This document shows positions 47,105-55,292 of a DNA stretch of 64,000 nt, one piece after another; the first letter of the stretch is position 1; each line of letters opens with the position of its first letter. The stretch comes from Coriobacteriales bacterium OH1046 (GTDB lineage: Bacteria > Actinomycetota > Coriobacteriia > Coriobacteriales > Atopobiaceae). Made by a program: the position numbers and the translations under genes. The stretch spans positions 1-64,000 of the forward strand of contig RQYE01000007.1 in the NCBI GenBank assembly GCA_004010535.1, read 5' to 3'. The notes below the pieces were generated by a model, which saw only the letters and a list, made by a program, of their open reading frames with translations, searched no databases and had not been told where the DNA came from.

Positions 47105-48382
47105 ATGAACGTTCCCATGAGCGACCAAGAATGCCGCATCGCCACCGAGGCGCTGTCCGAGCAGATCGACCGTTACGCCAACCTCATCGTGCGCAAGGGC
47201 GTCGCCATCAAGCCCGGCCAGCAGCTGCTTGTGCGCGGTCCCATCGAGCGGGCCGATTTCGTCCGGCGCGTGGTGGCCAAGGCCTACGAGGCGGGGTCCG
47301 GTCCCGTCACCGTTATCTGGGATGACGATGGCATCACCCGTCTGACCTTCGAGAACAACGACATCGATTTCTTCGAGACGGTTCCCGAGTGGAAGCGGAT
47401 CCAGCTCGATTCGCTCGCCGAGGCGGGGGCCGCGCTCCTGTTCCTCGACGGCTCCGACCCCATGATGCTCAAGGGAATCGATCCTGGAAAGCCCGCAGCC
47501 TATGCCCGCGCGATCAACACCCAGTGCCTGTCCTACCGCAATGGCATGGACTTCGGCAAGAACGTCTGGTGCATCGCGGGCGTGCCGGTGGCGAAGTGGG
47601 CCACGACGGTCTATCCCGGGCTCTCCGACGCCGAGGCCGTCTACCGCCTCTGGCTCGCCATCCTCGCAACGGCGCGTGCGGACGGCGAGGATCCCGAGAG
47701 CGATTGGGAGACGCATAACGCCTCGTTCGAGAAGACCAAGCGCTTCCTGAACGAGCATCGCTTCGATGCGCTCCGCTACACGTCCTCCAATGGCACCGAC
47801 CTTGTCATCGGTCTGAACGAGGGCCACATCTGGGAAGGCGGCGCGGGCCGCACCGTGGACGGCACGGTCTTCTTTCCCAACATCCCCACCGAGGAGGTCT
47901 TCACCACGCCCGATCGCCTGCGTGCCGACGGCACGGTCTTCTCGGCGCTGCCGCTGGTGCATGGCGGGCAGATCGTCCGCGACTTCTGGTTCCGCTTCGA
48001 GAACGGCGCGGTGGTGGATTACGATGCTGCGCAAGGCATCGACGTGCTGAAGTCCATACTCGAGCGCGATGAGAACGCGGTCCGCTTGGGCGAATGCGCG
48101 CTCATCTCCAAGAACACGCCCATCCGCCAGAGCGAGACGCTTTTCTTCGACACGCTCTACGACGAGAACGCGAGCTGCCATCTGGCGTTGGGCATGGGCT
48201 TCCCCGAATGCATCGAGGGCGGCCTCGAGATGGATAAGGACGAGGCCGCAGCCCATGGCGTCAACCAGAGCGCGGTCCATGTGGACTTCATGATCGGTTC
48301 GGACGACCTCGATATCAAGGGCATCGCGAAAGACGGCTCCGAGACGCAGATCTTCGTCAACGGCCAATGGGCGTGGGAATAG
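47105..48382 (+). CDS. M29-family aminopeptidase
   Basis: This 425-residue metallo-aminopeptidase belongs to family M29 (AmpS/PepS/thermophilic aminopeptidase type), cobalt- or zinc-dependent exopeptidases in the cytoplasm. Typical regions are EQIDRYANLIVRKGVAIKPG, QQLLVRGPIERADFVRRVV, and the metal region NEGHIWEGGAG, LGECALI, FDTLYDENASCHLALG, GVNQSAVHVDFMIGSDDLDI. The metal-binding Glu, His and Asp residues look intact. ATG 47105 follows AAAGGATTGCC; the stop is 133 bases before manA. Confidence 0.93.
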   Translation: MNVPMSDQECRIATEALSEQIDRYANLIVRKGVAIKPGQQLLVRGPIERADFVRRVVAKAYEAGSGPVTVIWDDDGITRLTFENNDIDFFETVPEWKRIQLDSLAEAGAALLFLDGSDPMMLKGIDPGKPAAYARAINTQCLSYRNGMDFGKNVWCIAGVPVAKWATTVYPGLSDAEAVYRLWLAILATARADGEDPESDWETHNASFEKTKRFLNEHRFDALRYTSSNGTDLVIGLNEGHIWEGGAGRTVDGTVFFPNIPTEEVFTTPDRLRADGTVFSALPLVHGGQIVRDFWFRFENGAVVDYDAAQGIDVLKSILERDENAVRLGECALISKNTPIRQSETLFFDTLYDENASCHLALGMGFPECIEGGLEMDKDEAAAHGVNQSAVHVDFMIGSDDLDIKGIAKDGSETQIFVNGQWAWE

Positions 48383-48515
48383 GGGAGGATTGCCGCACCG
48401 AGCGCGAGGATGCGCGTCTAACACACTCTGTATCAGCGACATATTTCGGTAAGAATCTTTCCGATTTAGAGACATAGAAGGGTCCACACCGGCGTCAGCG
48501 GAAAGGAGCATGGTC

Positions 48516-49478
48516 GTGGCGCATACTTCCGATCTGATCTTTCCCCATCCCGTCTTCGTGTCCAAGATCTGGGGCGGGCGCAGGCTCGAGACCGAGTTCG
48601 GCTATGATCTCCCTGCCGGCCCGGTTGGCGAATGCTGGGCGATTTCCGCTCATCCCCATGGAGACTGCGTTATCGATGGCGGTGCATACGATGGGCGCAG
48701 GCTTTCCGAGCTCTGGAACGAGGAGCCCCAGCTCTTCGGCGGCGCTTCGGGCGACCGTTTCCCGCTCCTCATCAAGATACTCGATGTGGCCGACTATCTT
48801 TCCGTGCAGGTGCACCCCGACGACGCCTACGCTGCAGAGCACGAGGGGGGCTCGCTCGGCAAGAGCGAGTGCTGGTATGTGCTCGAGGCCGATGACGATG
48901 CGCGCATCATGATCGGCCAGCGCGCAAAGGGCCGCGCCGAGTTCGCCAGCATGGCGGGGGAACGGCGTTGGGACGAGCTCCTGAACGAGATCCCCGTCGA
49001 TGCCGGAGATTTCTTCAACATCTCCCCGGGTACGGTGCATGCCGTGAAGGGGGCGCTCATCCTCGAGGTCCAGCAGTCCTCCGACGTGACCTATCGCGTC
49101 TATGATTTCGATCGTCTGCAGGGCGACGGCACTTCCCGCGAGCTGCATCTAGCGCAGGCGCTCGATGTGATCGACTACGATGCCGAGCCCATCGCCACCG
49201 GCGCCATCGCCGTTCCCGAGATCGACGGCGTGACCCACCTTACGGATTGCCGGTACTTCGGCGTGGATCGCGTGCGCGTTGCTGCAGGTTCCTCGGCTGT
49301 GCTCGCACTCGGCAAACCCTTCGCGTGCGTGTCGGTCTGCGCGGGCGCGGGTACGGTGTCCGTCTCGGGAGATGAGCCGCGCGGGCTGCGCAAAGGGGAG
49401 CACTTCATCGCGCCGGCAGCTTGCACCGAGCTGTCGTTTTCCGGCGAGATGCTGCTCATCGTCTCGTATCCCGCATAG
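48516..49478 (+). CDS. manA: Mannose-6-phosphate isomerase, class I
   Basis: This 320-residue cupin-type enzyme converts mannose 6-phosphate and fructose 6-phosphate. Regions found are FPHPVFVSKIWGGRRLE, GECWAISAHPHGDCVI, LIKILDVADYLSVQVHPDDAYA (zinc site), GKSECWYVLEADDDARI and ISPGTVHAVKGALILEVQQSSDVTYR. I chose GTG 48516 because GGAG lies 7 bases upstream; ATG 48510 is too close to it. The short, PMI-like form fits Gram-positive ManA. It lies just before tRNA-Lys. Confidence 0.94.
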   Translation: MAHTSDLIFPHPVFVSKIWGGRRLETEFGYDLPAGPVGECWAISAHPHGDCVIDGGAYDGRRLSELWNEEPQLFGGASGDRFPLLIKILDVADYLSVQVHPDDAYAAEHEGGSLGKSECWYVLEADDDARIMIGQRAKGRAEFASMAGERRWDELLNEIPVDAGDFFNISPGTVHAVKGALILEVQQSSDVTYRVYDFDRLQGDGTSRELHLAQALDVIDYDAEPIATGAIAVPEIDGVTHLTDCRYFGVDRVRVAAGSSAVLALGKPFACVSVCAGAGTVSVSGDEPRGLRKGEHFIAPAACTELSFSGEMLLIVSYPA

Positions 49479-49528
49479 CAAACGGCATGTCCTCTCGCAG
49501 GAGAATAGGGTAGAATACATATTCGGTC

Positions 49529-49604
49529 GGGCCGTTAGCTCAGTTGGCAGAGCAGGGGACTTTTAATCCCAAGGTCCAGGGTTCGAACCCCTGACGGCCC
49601 ACCA
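49529..49604 (+). tRNA. tRNA-Lys(TTT), the phage attachment target
   Basis: The acceptor GGGCCGT pairs with ACGGCCC. The anticodon loop ACTTTTAAT holds TTT, the T-loop is TTCGAAC, the discriminator is A, and CCA is encoded at 49602-49604. The tRNA reads as intact. The recombinase gene on the other strand ends inside it, so the phage left junction must lie at or just beyond its 3' end. Confidence 0.95.
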
Positions 49605-51071
49605 CGATGAATCTGCTCGAACCCCTGAATCCGCTGGTGATTCGGGGGTCGAGCTGTTTCCAAGGGGCAAGGGCAAATCTGCTCGAACCCGTTTCAGGCC
49701 GATCCTCGCGGGCTCCGAATCCCCCACATCGTAATTGAGCGTCACGGTGACGTCCTCGTCCCCCACCATCACCTGCCACACGAAGGCCTTCAGGAGCGCC
49801 GCGTCGTCCAAGGTCGCGCCGAATTGCAGGAAGTCGGCGAAGTCCTCTGCATTGAAAACGGCGGCGTTTTCCTGCACCCTGATTTCGGCCTCGGCAACCT
49901 CCGCTTGCGTTTGCAGCTCGTCAATCTTGCCCTTGGCACGCTCAAGCTCAAGGCCGTTGGCTATGGCATCCATGAGGCGGTCCATGCCCCTCTCGGCCTC
50001 CGCCTTGCGCCTCTTGGCACGCTCAATCTTCTTCTCGGCATCATCGTCCTTGGCGTGCTCGGCGATTATCGAGGCCACCCGAAGCGCCTCCTCGCGGTTC
50101 GAAAGAAGCTCCCTCAATGCCTGCACGATTGCAGGTTCGAGCCAATCGGCACGCACGGGCTTCAAACCGCACCCCTTGGCGCATTTATAGTATTCGTACT
50201 TGACCCCGTGCCGACCGTGGCCCGACGTGCCGACGAGGTTCATCCCGCATCCCCCGCATATGGCCTTCCCGGAGAGCGGGAACTCTCCCCATACCTCGCT
50301 TGCACGCCGCTTCTTCGGTTTCGCTGCCTGCGCCATGGCGAAATCCCCCTTCGTGATTATCGCGGGCATGCCTCCTTCGACCCGCACATCACCCCATATG
50401 TAGGTGCCCGCGTACTTCTCGTTTCGGAGCATGTTGTAGACGAAGCCGTAGGAGGCGGGCCTTCCCCCGGACGGCCTCACGCCCCTGCGCGCGAGGTCTG
50501 CGGCGATGGCGTTCACGGGCTCCCCCGCCGCCTTGCGGGAGAAGCACTCCCGCACGATCGCCGCCTGCTCCCCGTCGATGACGTAGCGGCCATCCTCGCC
50601 GTACTTGTATCCGTAGAGCCTCACGCCGTTGTGCAGGCACCTGAGGGCGTTGCCCTCCATGCCCCGCCTCACCCTGCGGGAGGTGTGGGCCGACTCCATG
50701 GCGGCCATGGCCTCGTAGATGCTCTCGATCAGGATGGCCTCGGGGCCGTCGGGCACCGTCTCGGTGGCGGATACCACCCTGACGCCCCTGTCGCGGAGCC
50801 TCTTCTTGTAGATCGGGGCGTCGTAGACGTCGCGGGAGAAGCGGTCCATCATGTAGACGAGGACGATCTCGGATTCCCCGGCGTTGGCGATCATCTCCTG
50901 GAACTGCGGCCTATCGTCCGTCCTGCCGCTCACGGCGTAGTCGCAGTACTCCCTGACGGCCACGTAGCCCTCGCGGGCGCACCACTCCCTGCAGATGCGC
51001 AGCTGGTCCCCTATCGAGGCCTCGCGCTGCTTGGAGCAGGAGAAGCGGGCGTATATGACAGCGGTCTTCAT
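49563..51071 (-). CDS. Large serine recombinase (phage integrase)
   Basis: This 502-residue serine integrase integrates and excises the prophage. The catalytic serine is Ser11 in YARFSCSKQ, with MDRFSRD near residue 78. The recombinase domain has VNAIAADLARRGVRPSGGRP. A zinc ribbon (CGGCGMNLVG, then YYKCAKGCG) and a coiled coil (EKKIERAKRRKAEAERGMDR) follow. The last residues (AVRGSNPGPWD) are read antisense through the 3' half of tRNA-Lys, overlapping it by 42 bases. The real C-terminus may differ in the free phage. ATG 51071 is clear. It is the left-end gene of the prophage. Confidence 0.93.
   Translation of the reverse strand: MKTAVIYARFSCSKQREASIGDQLRICREWCAREGYVAVREYCDYAVSGRTDDRPQFQEMIANAGESEIVLVYMMDRFSRDVYDAPIYKKRLRDRGVRVVSATETVPDGPEAILIESIYEAMAAMESAHTSRRVRRGMEGNALRCLHNGVRLYGYKYGEDGRYVIDGEQAAIVRECFSRKAAGEPVNAIAADLARRGVRPSGGRPASYGFVYNMLRNEKYAGTYIWGDVRVEGGMPAIITKGDFAMAQAAKPKKRRASEVWGEFPLSGKAICGGCGMNLVGTSGHGRHGVKYEYYKCAKGCGLKPVRADWLEPAIVQALRELLSNREEALRVASIIAEHAKDDDAEKKIERAKRRKAEAERGMDRLMDAIANGLELERAKGKIDELQTQAEVAEAEIRVQENAAVFNAEDFADFLQFGATLDDAALLKAFVWQVMVGDEDVTVTLNYDVGDSEPARIGLKRVRADLPLPLGNSSTPESPADSGVRADSSWWAVRGSNPGPWD
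49610..49690. repeat. Direct repeat at the integrase 3' end
   Basis: AATCTGCTCGAACCC occurs at 49610-49624 and again at 49676-49690, 66 bases apart. Between them a stem CCCTGAATC/GATTCGGGG forms. The first copy starts 6 bases past the tRNA end, so one or both may be arms of the attachment site. Confidence 0.6.
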
Positions 51072-51096
51072 AGTGCCCTTCCGTGCGATCGGGCCC

Positions 51097-51840
51097 CTAA
51101 TAGACGATGAAGTACGTGACCTGCGGGTCCTCGTTCGTGCCCTCGACTACGGCCTCGCACGTGTGCTTGGCCTTCTTGCCGTTCTCGTTGCGTATGTCGA
51201 CCGTCGCCTTCAGGTACCACGAGTCGCCCTGGTTGTCCTCGGCGAGCTTCTCCGTCCACCAGTTGAGGTCGAAGCCGTAGGGGTACTCGCGCGCGCCGTA
51301 GGCCTCGACGGCCTGCCATGCGTATGGAGCCTCGAGCCCCTGCGACGTCCTCTTCGCGGCATCGGCGGCGTCCTTGGCCGCATTCTCGAACGTCCATGTG
51401 GCCTCGTGGCCCCAGTTGTCCCACGTGAGGGAGGTCAACGTGTTGCCCGAATAGGTTATCGTCCCCGTGGCGGATCCGCCTGCCGCGAGCTCTATCGCGC
51501 CGTCCTCGAACGAGGTTTCCGCGATGCTGCCGCCCTTGAGGAACTTCGCCTTGAGGGACTGCGCCTCGCCGTGCGCCCTGACCGTGATCGTCGCCGTGAG
51601 CGTATCGTCCCCGATCTCGACGGATTCGAGCGTCACCTCGTATGGCTCGAACACGGCGGTCTGCCCGATCTGCATGCCCCCCAGGTCCTCCTCGGGCGTG
51701 AGCTCGTAGGCGGCCTCCTGCGTCTCCCCGGCGTCGCCTCCCCGCGCCGGGACCGTGGACTCCCCGGCGATGCCCCTGCCTATGGCGGCGAGCGCGATCA
51801 GGACGGCGACGATTATCGCGGCCCTCTTCCCCTTGCCCAT
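51097..51840 (-). CDS. Membrane-anchored secreted protein near the integrase
   Basis: This 247-residue protein starts MGKGKRAAIIVAVLIALAAI, a single membrane anchor or uncleaved signal. A soluble exterior domain follows (FEPYEVTLESVEIGDDTLTA, then TASGG-like GGSATGTITYSGNTLTSLTW and a C-terminal TCEAVVEGTNEDPQVTYFIVY). It resembles DUF4352-like accessory proteins only loosely. Its place between integrase and repressor, on the repressor strand, is typical of lysogeny genes such as superinfection exclusion; that is inference. ATG 51840 follows AGGAGGGGAA. It lies 8 bases after the repressor stop and may be expressed with it. Confidence 0.75.
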   Translation of the reverse strand: MGKGKRAAIIVAVLIALAAIGRGIAGESTVPARGGDAGETQEAAYELTPEEDLGGMQIGQTAVFEPYEVTLESVEIGDDTLTATITVRAHGEAQSLKAKFLKGGSIAETSFEDGAIELAAGGSATGTITYSGNTLTSLTWDNWGHEATWTFENAAKDAADAAKRTSQGLEAPYAWQAVEAYGAREYPYGFDLNWWTEKLAEDNQGDSWYLKATVDIRNENGKKAKHTCEAVVEGTNEDPQVTYFIVY

Positions 51841-51848
51841 TTCCCCTC

Positions 51849-52526
51849 CTAGAAGTCGTAGTCGTAGGGGAACACGCACCAGACGACCTCGCCTATGACG
51901 GTCACGGTGTCGGTCCCCTCCTCGCCGTAGTCGTAGACCCTCGGCCTGAACGTGGGGTCGGTGGAGTCCGGCACCAGCTCGACGCCGTTGTTCAGCATGC
52001 GGACGCGCTTGATGGTGGCATCGTAGCCGTTCACGCAGACGGCGTACACCCTCCCGTCTACGACGTCGGAAGCGGGGTTGACCAGGGCGTAGGAGCCGTT
52101 CGGGAGCCTCCTGTTCATGCTCTCGCCCTGCACGGCCAGCAGGAACGCGTCCGGGTAGCGGTTGTGCATGCGCTCAGGGATCGCGATGAACCCCTCCACG
52201 GACTCCATCTCGATCGGGGTCCCTGCGGCGATCGACCCGTAGAGGGGGACGTCGACAAATGAGGACATTCCAGCCGGAATCATCGGGGCGATTATCTTCC
52301 CGTCTGCTCCAACCGTCGCACCCTCCATGCCGCTATCCTCGATTATGTTGGCCTTTCTAATGCCGAAATAATCGGCTAGGCGCTGTATCGCTCCCATGCG
52401 CGGTTCTGAATGCCCTATCTCCCAGAGGGATACGGCGGCTCTCGATACATCGGCGATCTTTGCGAACTCCTCTTGGGTCATATTGGAGAGCATGCGCAGC
52501 TTGATGATGTTTTCCATGATGCCCAT
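51849..52526 (-). CDS. LexA-like phage repressor (HTH + S24 peptidase)
   Basis: This 225-residue repressor has an N-terminal XRE HTH (KLRMLSNMTQEEFAKIADVS, then RAAVSLWEIGHSEPRMGAIQ) and a C-terminal S24 peptidase domain. The cleavage-site region is GSIAAGTPIEME. The catalytic serine is in VQGESMNRRLPNGSYALV and the lysine in GYDATIKRVRML. These proteins self-cleave under RecA activation and release lytic genes. ATG 52526 follows AGGAGGACCA; ATG 52517 is the alternative. It is divergent from the Cro-like gene. Confidence 0.9.
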   Translation of the reverse strand: MGIMENIIKLRMLSNMTQEEFAKIADVSRAAVSLWEIGHSEPRMGAIQRLADYFGIRKANIIEDSGMEGATVGADGKIIAPMIPAGMSSFVDVPLYGSIAAGTPIEMESVEGFIAIPERMHNRYPDAFLLAVQGESMNRRLPNGSYALVNPASDVVDGRVYAVCVNGYDATIKRVRMLNNGVELVPDSTDPTFRPRVYDYGEEGTDTVTVIGEVVWCVFPYDYDF

Positions 52527-52552
52527 TGGTCCTCCTAGCAAATTTATCTTGC

Positions 52553-52581
52553 ATTATCGCTAATTTTAACTTGACATGCAA
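52553..52581 (-). promoter_or_regulatory. Leftward promoter of the repressor
   Basis: On the minus strand -35 TTGCAT (52576-52581) and -10 GATAAT (52553-52558) are exactly 17 bases apart. It overlaps the rightward promoter, so only one can be used at a time. Confidence 0.65.
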
Positions 52582-52599
52582 TGCAAATATAACTAGCAT
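52571..52599 (+). promoter_or_regulatory. Rightward early promoter
   Basis: -35 TTGACA (52571-52576) and -10 TAGCAT (52594-52599) are 17 bases apart. It drives the Cro-like gene and probably the whole early operon, and its -35 box shares bases with the repressor promoter. Confidence 0.65.
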
Positions 52600-52629
52600 C
52601 ATATCAAGAAAGATCGAAGGGAGGTGCCC

Positions 52630-52833
52630 ATGGTCGAGATCACTATCAAGGAGGCTCGTGTCCAAGCCGGACTATCTCAGCAAGATGTCGCAGCTAAACT
52701 GGGGGTTTCGAGGCAGGCATATGCGAATATGGAGCAGAATCCCGGCAGCGTGAAGGTAGACACCGCGCGCCGCATCTGCTCCATCCTTGGAACTGAATAC
52801 GAGCGAATCTTTTTCTCGTCATTTGCAAATTAA
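52630..52833 (+). CDS. Cro-like HTH regulator
   Basis: This 67-residue single XRE domain (MVEITIKEARVQAGLSQQDV, then AAKLGVSRQAYANMEQNPGS) has the recognition helix typical of phage Cro/XRE proteins. It ends with ERIFFSSFAN. It lies 103 bases from the repressor start and reads the other way, the usual repressor/Cro switch layout. The ATG follows AAGGGAGGTGCCC. Confidence 0.88.
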   Translation: MVEITIKEARVQAGLSQQDVAAKLGVSRQAYANMEQNPGSVKVDTARRICSILGTEYERIFFSSFAN

Positions 52834-52855
52834 ATTAGCAAAGTGGGAGTGAAGC

Positions 52856-53014
52856 GTGGACAGATTGACCGAAGACAAAGCAAGTTCCGGCATCCCGCCG
52901 TGCAAGACGCTTTCGGAGGATCTACGCGTGAAGTGGGCGGAGGGAATCCTCGTCCCGCTCTACCTCGACTGGGTGAAGCAGGGAAGGCCCATGAGGGCCG
53001 TGGAAGGAGAGTGA
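52856..53014 (+). CDS. Small early phage protein
   Basis: This 52-residue ORF starts GTG (MDRLTEDKASSGIPPCKTLS) after GTGGGAGTGAAGC and ends RAVEGE. It has an amphipathic, acidic middle (LSEDLRVKWAEGILVPLYLD). It is short and its function is not known. It fits the run of tightly packed genes, with the next ATG 2 bases after its stop. Confidence 0.6.
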   Translation: MDRLTEDKASSGIPPCKTLSEDLRVKWAEGILVPLYLDWVKQGRPMRAVEGE

Positions 53015-53016
53015 AG

Positions 53017-53193
53017 ATGAATCTGAGAAAGGGAACGGGCGCGCACACCGACCAGGGAGGACGCGCCCGCAGGCAGGGCGGATACGCCCGCAAGCACATC
53101 TTACCAGAAGAAGAGAGGTTAGTCGAGTCCTTGCGGGCCGCATGGCCGCTGGCCCTGCTCGCCCTCGCCGTGGGCATGGGGCTGGGGCGGTAG
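53017..53193 (+). CDS. Small basic protein with C-terminal membrane segment
   Basis: This 58-residue protein starts MNLRKGTGAHTDQGGRARRQ and ends AAWPLALLALAVGMGLGR, one predicted membrane segment at the very C-terminus. The first half is basic. The ribosome site GAAGGAGAG precedes the ATG. The role is unknown. Confidence 0.6.
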   Translation: MNLRKGTGAHTDQGGRARRQGGYARKHILPEEERLVESLRAAWPLALLALAVGMGLGR

Positions 53194-53195
53194 CC

Positions 53196-53594
53196 GTGGA
53201 TCTCGACGACTGCACGCAGACCCTCGAGTCCGTCATGCGCGCCGAGCGGAGCTACCCGTGGCCGCTCGGGGCCGCCGACAGGCGCGAGCTCTTCCGCCTG
53301 TGGATCGAGGCCAACCCCGAGGCGGTGGCCGAGATGGAGGGGCTGGCCCTCGCCATGCACGCGCGGGGCAGGCCCGTGTCCGTCCAGTACCTCTTCGAGA
53401 AGCAGCGGTGGGAGAGCTCCGTGCGCCTCAACCGGATCCGCTTCGAGGACTGGGCCGGGCAGGAGCGCACCTTCGGCACCGAGCACGGCATAAACCACAA
53501 CGACCGCCACCTCTTCGGGCTGTGGCTCCGGGAGAGGCACCCCGGGATGCGCGTGCTGCTCAGGCGGTCGATCCTGGACGAGGAGGATGTATGA
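53196..53594 (+). CDS. Phage early protein of unknown function
   Basis: This 132-residue protein starts at a GTG (VDLDDCTQTLESVMRAERSY) 3 bases after the previous stop. A charged helix (FEKQRWESSVRLNRIRFEDW) and RHLFGLWLRERHPGMRVLLR follow. I do not recognise the family. It overlaps the next gene by 4 bases (ATGA). Its place at the head of the recombination/replication module suggests an accessory role. Confidence 0.7.
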   Translation: MDLDDCTQTLESVMRAERSYPWPLGAADRRELFRLWIEANPEAVAEMEGLALAMHARGRPVSVQYLFEKQRWESSVRLNRIRFEDWAGQERTFGTEHGINHNDRHLFGLWLRERHPGMRVLLRRSILDEEDV

Positions 53595-54643
53595 GCAGGA
53601 AGAAGCCAATCGAGGTCGAGGCCGAGATCATGGACGGCGGGCTCGCCGTGCTCTCCAAGGCCGACGCGTGGCTCGCCGAGCAGCGGGAGCGCGTGGCCGG
53701 GATGGCCGAGCAGTACCGCCCGCCCGAGTCGATAGAGGACGAGCGGGCGCGCAAGGAGGCCGTGCTGGCGCGCGCCGACTGCCGCAGGGACGCCGCCGAG
53801 ATAGACGCGGAGCGCAAGGCCATGCTCCGCGACGCCGAGGACGCGCTGAAGAGGTTCAAGGCCGGGGTTAAGGACGTGCTCGCCCCCCTGACCGAGCTCG
53901 ACGAGACCTACAAGCGCCTCCTCGACGAGTACGAGGAGAGGTGGAGGGCCGAGCGGGAGATCGAGCTCGCGCGCGAGTACGCGGACATCGCGCCGGATCT
54001 CGTGCCGCTCGTGCCCTTCTCGCGGCTGCACGACCGCTACGGAACCTCCAAGGGGTCGCAGTGGCTCATGCGATCGACCAACATCGAGGCCGCAAAGGAC
54101 ATGCTGGCCGATGCGGTGGGGGAGATAGCCGATGCGGAGAGGACCATCTCCGAGCTCGCGGACGCCGGGGACGCCGAGGGACTCAAGGCCCGCTACTTCC
54201 AGACGCTCGACCTGCAGGGGACGCTCTCCGAGGCCCGCAGGCTCGCCGAGCAGAGGGAGCGCGTGCGCGCCCTTGAGGAGCAGCGCAGGGAGCGCGAGGA
54301 GCAGGCGAGGCTCGCCGCCGAGCAGGCCGCCGAGCAGATGATGGAGCGGGCCGCAGCGCCCGCAGACGAGGCCGCTCCCGAGCCGATCCCCATGCCCGCC
54401 GCAACCGATGCCGAGTCCGGGCAGATCCCCATGCCCGAGAGGACTATATCCGCGACGATCCGCATGCCGGAGGAGCCCGAGGCCGAGGCGCCCCATCCGT
54501 GGGTCGTCTCCGTGCCGAGCGCAACGCGCCGCGAGATGAGCGGCGTCGCCGCCTTCATGAGGTCACGGGGCATCCGCTTCGACCGCATCTACGCGGGGAC
54601 CCTGGCCGATGCATACGCGAAGGAGGCGGGAGATGGACGATAG
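53591..54643 (+). CDS. DUF1351-like coiled-coil protein
   Basis: This 350-residue protein has long charged helices (ERVAGMAEQYRPPESIEDER, then KRFKAGVKDVLAPLTELDET and TYKRLLDEYEERWRAEREIE). A C-terminal part ends FDRIYAGTLADAYAKEAGDGR. DUF1351 proteins stand upstream of RecT/Sak-type genes in many phages and are thought to help recombination or single-strand handling. A Pro/Met-rich spacer (PEPIPMPAATDAESGQIPMP) joins the halves. The ATG overlaps the previous stop. The stop overlaps the start of the annealing-protein gene by 11 bases. Confidence 0.72.
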   Translation: MSRKKPIEVEAEIMDGGLAVLSKADAWLAEQRERVAGMAEQYRPPESIEDERARKEAVLARADCRRDAAEIDAERKAMLRDAEDALKRFKAGVKDVLAPLTELDETYKRLLDEYEERWRAEREIELAREYADIAPDLVPLVPFSRLHDRYGTSKGSQWLMRSTNIEAAKDMLADAVGEIADAERTISELADAGDAEGLKARYFQTLDLQGTLSEARRLAEQRERVRALEEQRREREEQARLAAEQAAEQMMERAAAPADEAAPEPIPMPAATDAESGQIPMPERTISATIRMPEEPEAEAPHPWVVSVPSATRREMSGVAAFMRSRGIRFDRIYAGTLADAYAKEAGDGR

Positions 54644-55292
54644 GGACATCGTATTCGAGGATGCGGCTGCGCTGGATGCGCGCCGCGCGCTCCTGCGCAA
54701 GCCGTTCTCCCAGGACGAGATAGAGACGCTTCCCAAGTACGTCGGGCCCAAGGACGCGGATGGGAAGATCCCCAAGGCCGCCTACGGGGTCTGCCCGGAG
54801 TGCGGGAGGCGGCATCCGATGCCCGCCGTGCACCTCGACTACGTGGGCCACGCGGGCATCACCGAGCGGCTGAACGACGTGGACCCGGATTGGAACTGGG
54901 AGCCCGTCGCCTTCGACGAGGCGGGGCTGCCGCGCTACGACGCCATAGGCGGGCTCTGGATCAGGCTCACCGTGCTGGGCGTCACGCGCTACGGGTACGG
55001 GGACGCGCAGGGCAAGACCGGCCCGAACGCCGTCAAGGAGATCATCGGCGACGCGATACGCAACGCCGCCATGCGCTTCGGCGTTGCCACGTACCTGTGG
55101 AGCAAGTCGGAGAAGGCCGAGCACGCCCGCGAGTACGACGAGAGGCCCCGCGAGGATCCGCCCGTGGACGGCCCCTTCACGGCCCGCTGCCAGAGCTGCG
55201 GCAAGGCGTACACCTTCGAGGGCAGGGACCAGTACGAGGGCTTCCTGGCCGATCCGCAGTGCTGCCCGAGCCCGGCTTGGGAGGTCGTGTAG
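54633..55292 (+). CDS. Rad52/Sak-like single-strand annealing protein
   Basis: This 219-residue protein shows the Rad52/Sak-like pattern found in many actinophages: LDYVGHAGITERLNDVDPDW, then ELGWEPVAF-like NWEPVAFDEAGLPRYDAI, GLWIRLTVLGVTRYGYGD and VKEIIGDAIRNAAMRFGVAT. Such proteins anneal complementary single strands during phage recombination. A C-terminal zinc ribbon-like part (ARCQSCGKAYTFEGRDQ, then PQCCPSPAW) is extra. The identification is from pattern memory. It overlaps the DUF1351-like gene by 11 bases. Confidence 0.72.
   Translation: MDDRDIVFEDAAALDARRALLRKPFSQDEIETLPKYVGPKDADGKIPKAAYGVCPECGRRHPMPAVHLDYVGHAGITERLNDVDPDWNWEPVAFDEAGLPRYDAIGGLWIRLTVLGVTRYGYGDAQGKTGPNAVKEIIGDAIRNAAMRFGVATYLWSKSEKAEHAREYDERPREDPPVDGPFTARCQSCGKAYTFEGRDQYEGFLADPQCCPSPAWEVV

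Larger units (their letters stand above)
52534..52600. promoter_or_regulatory. Repeated operator half-sites in the lysogeny switch
   Basis: The half-site YTAGCRNN occurs as CTAGCAAA (52534-52541), as TTAGCGAT on the other strand (52557-52564) and as CTAGCATC (52593-52600). A fourth, TTAGCAAA (52835-52842), lies after the Cro-like gene. They are candidate binding sites for the repressor or Cro. Confidence 0.45.
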
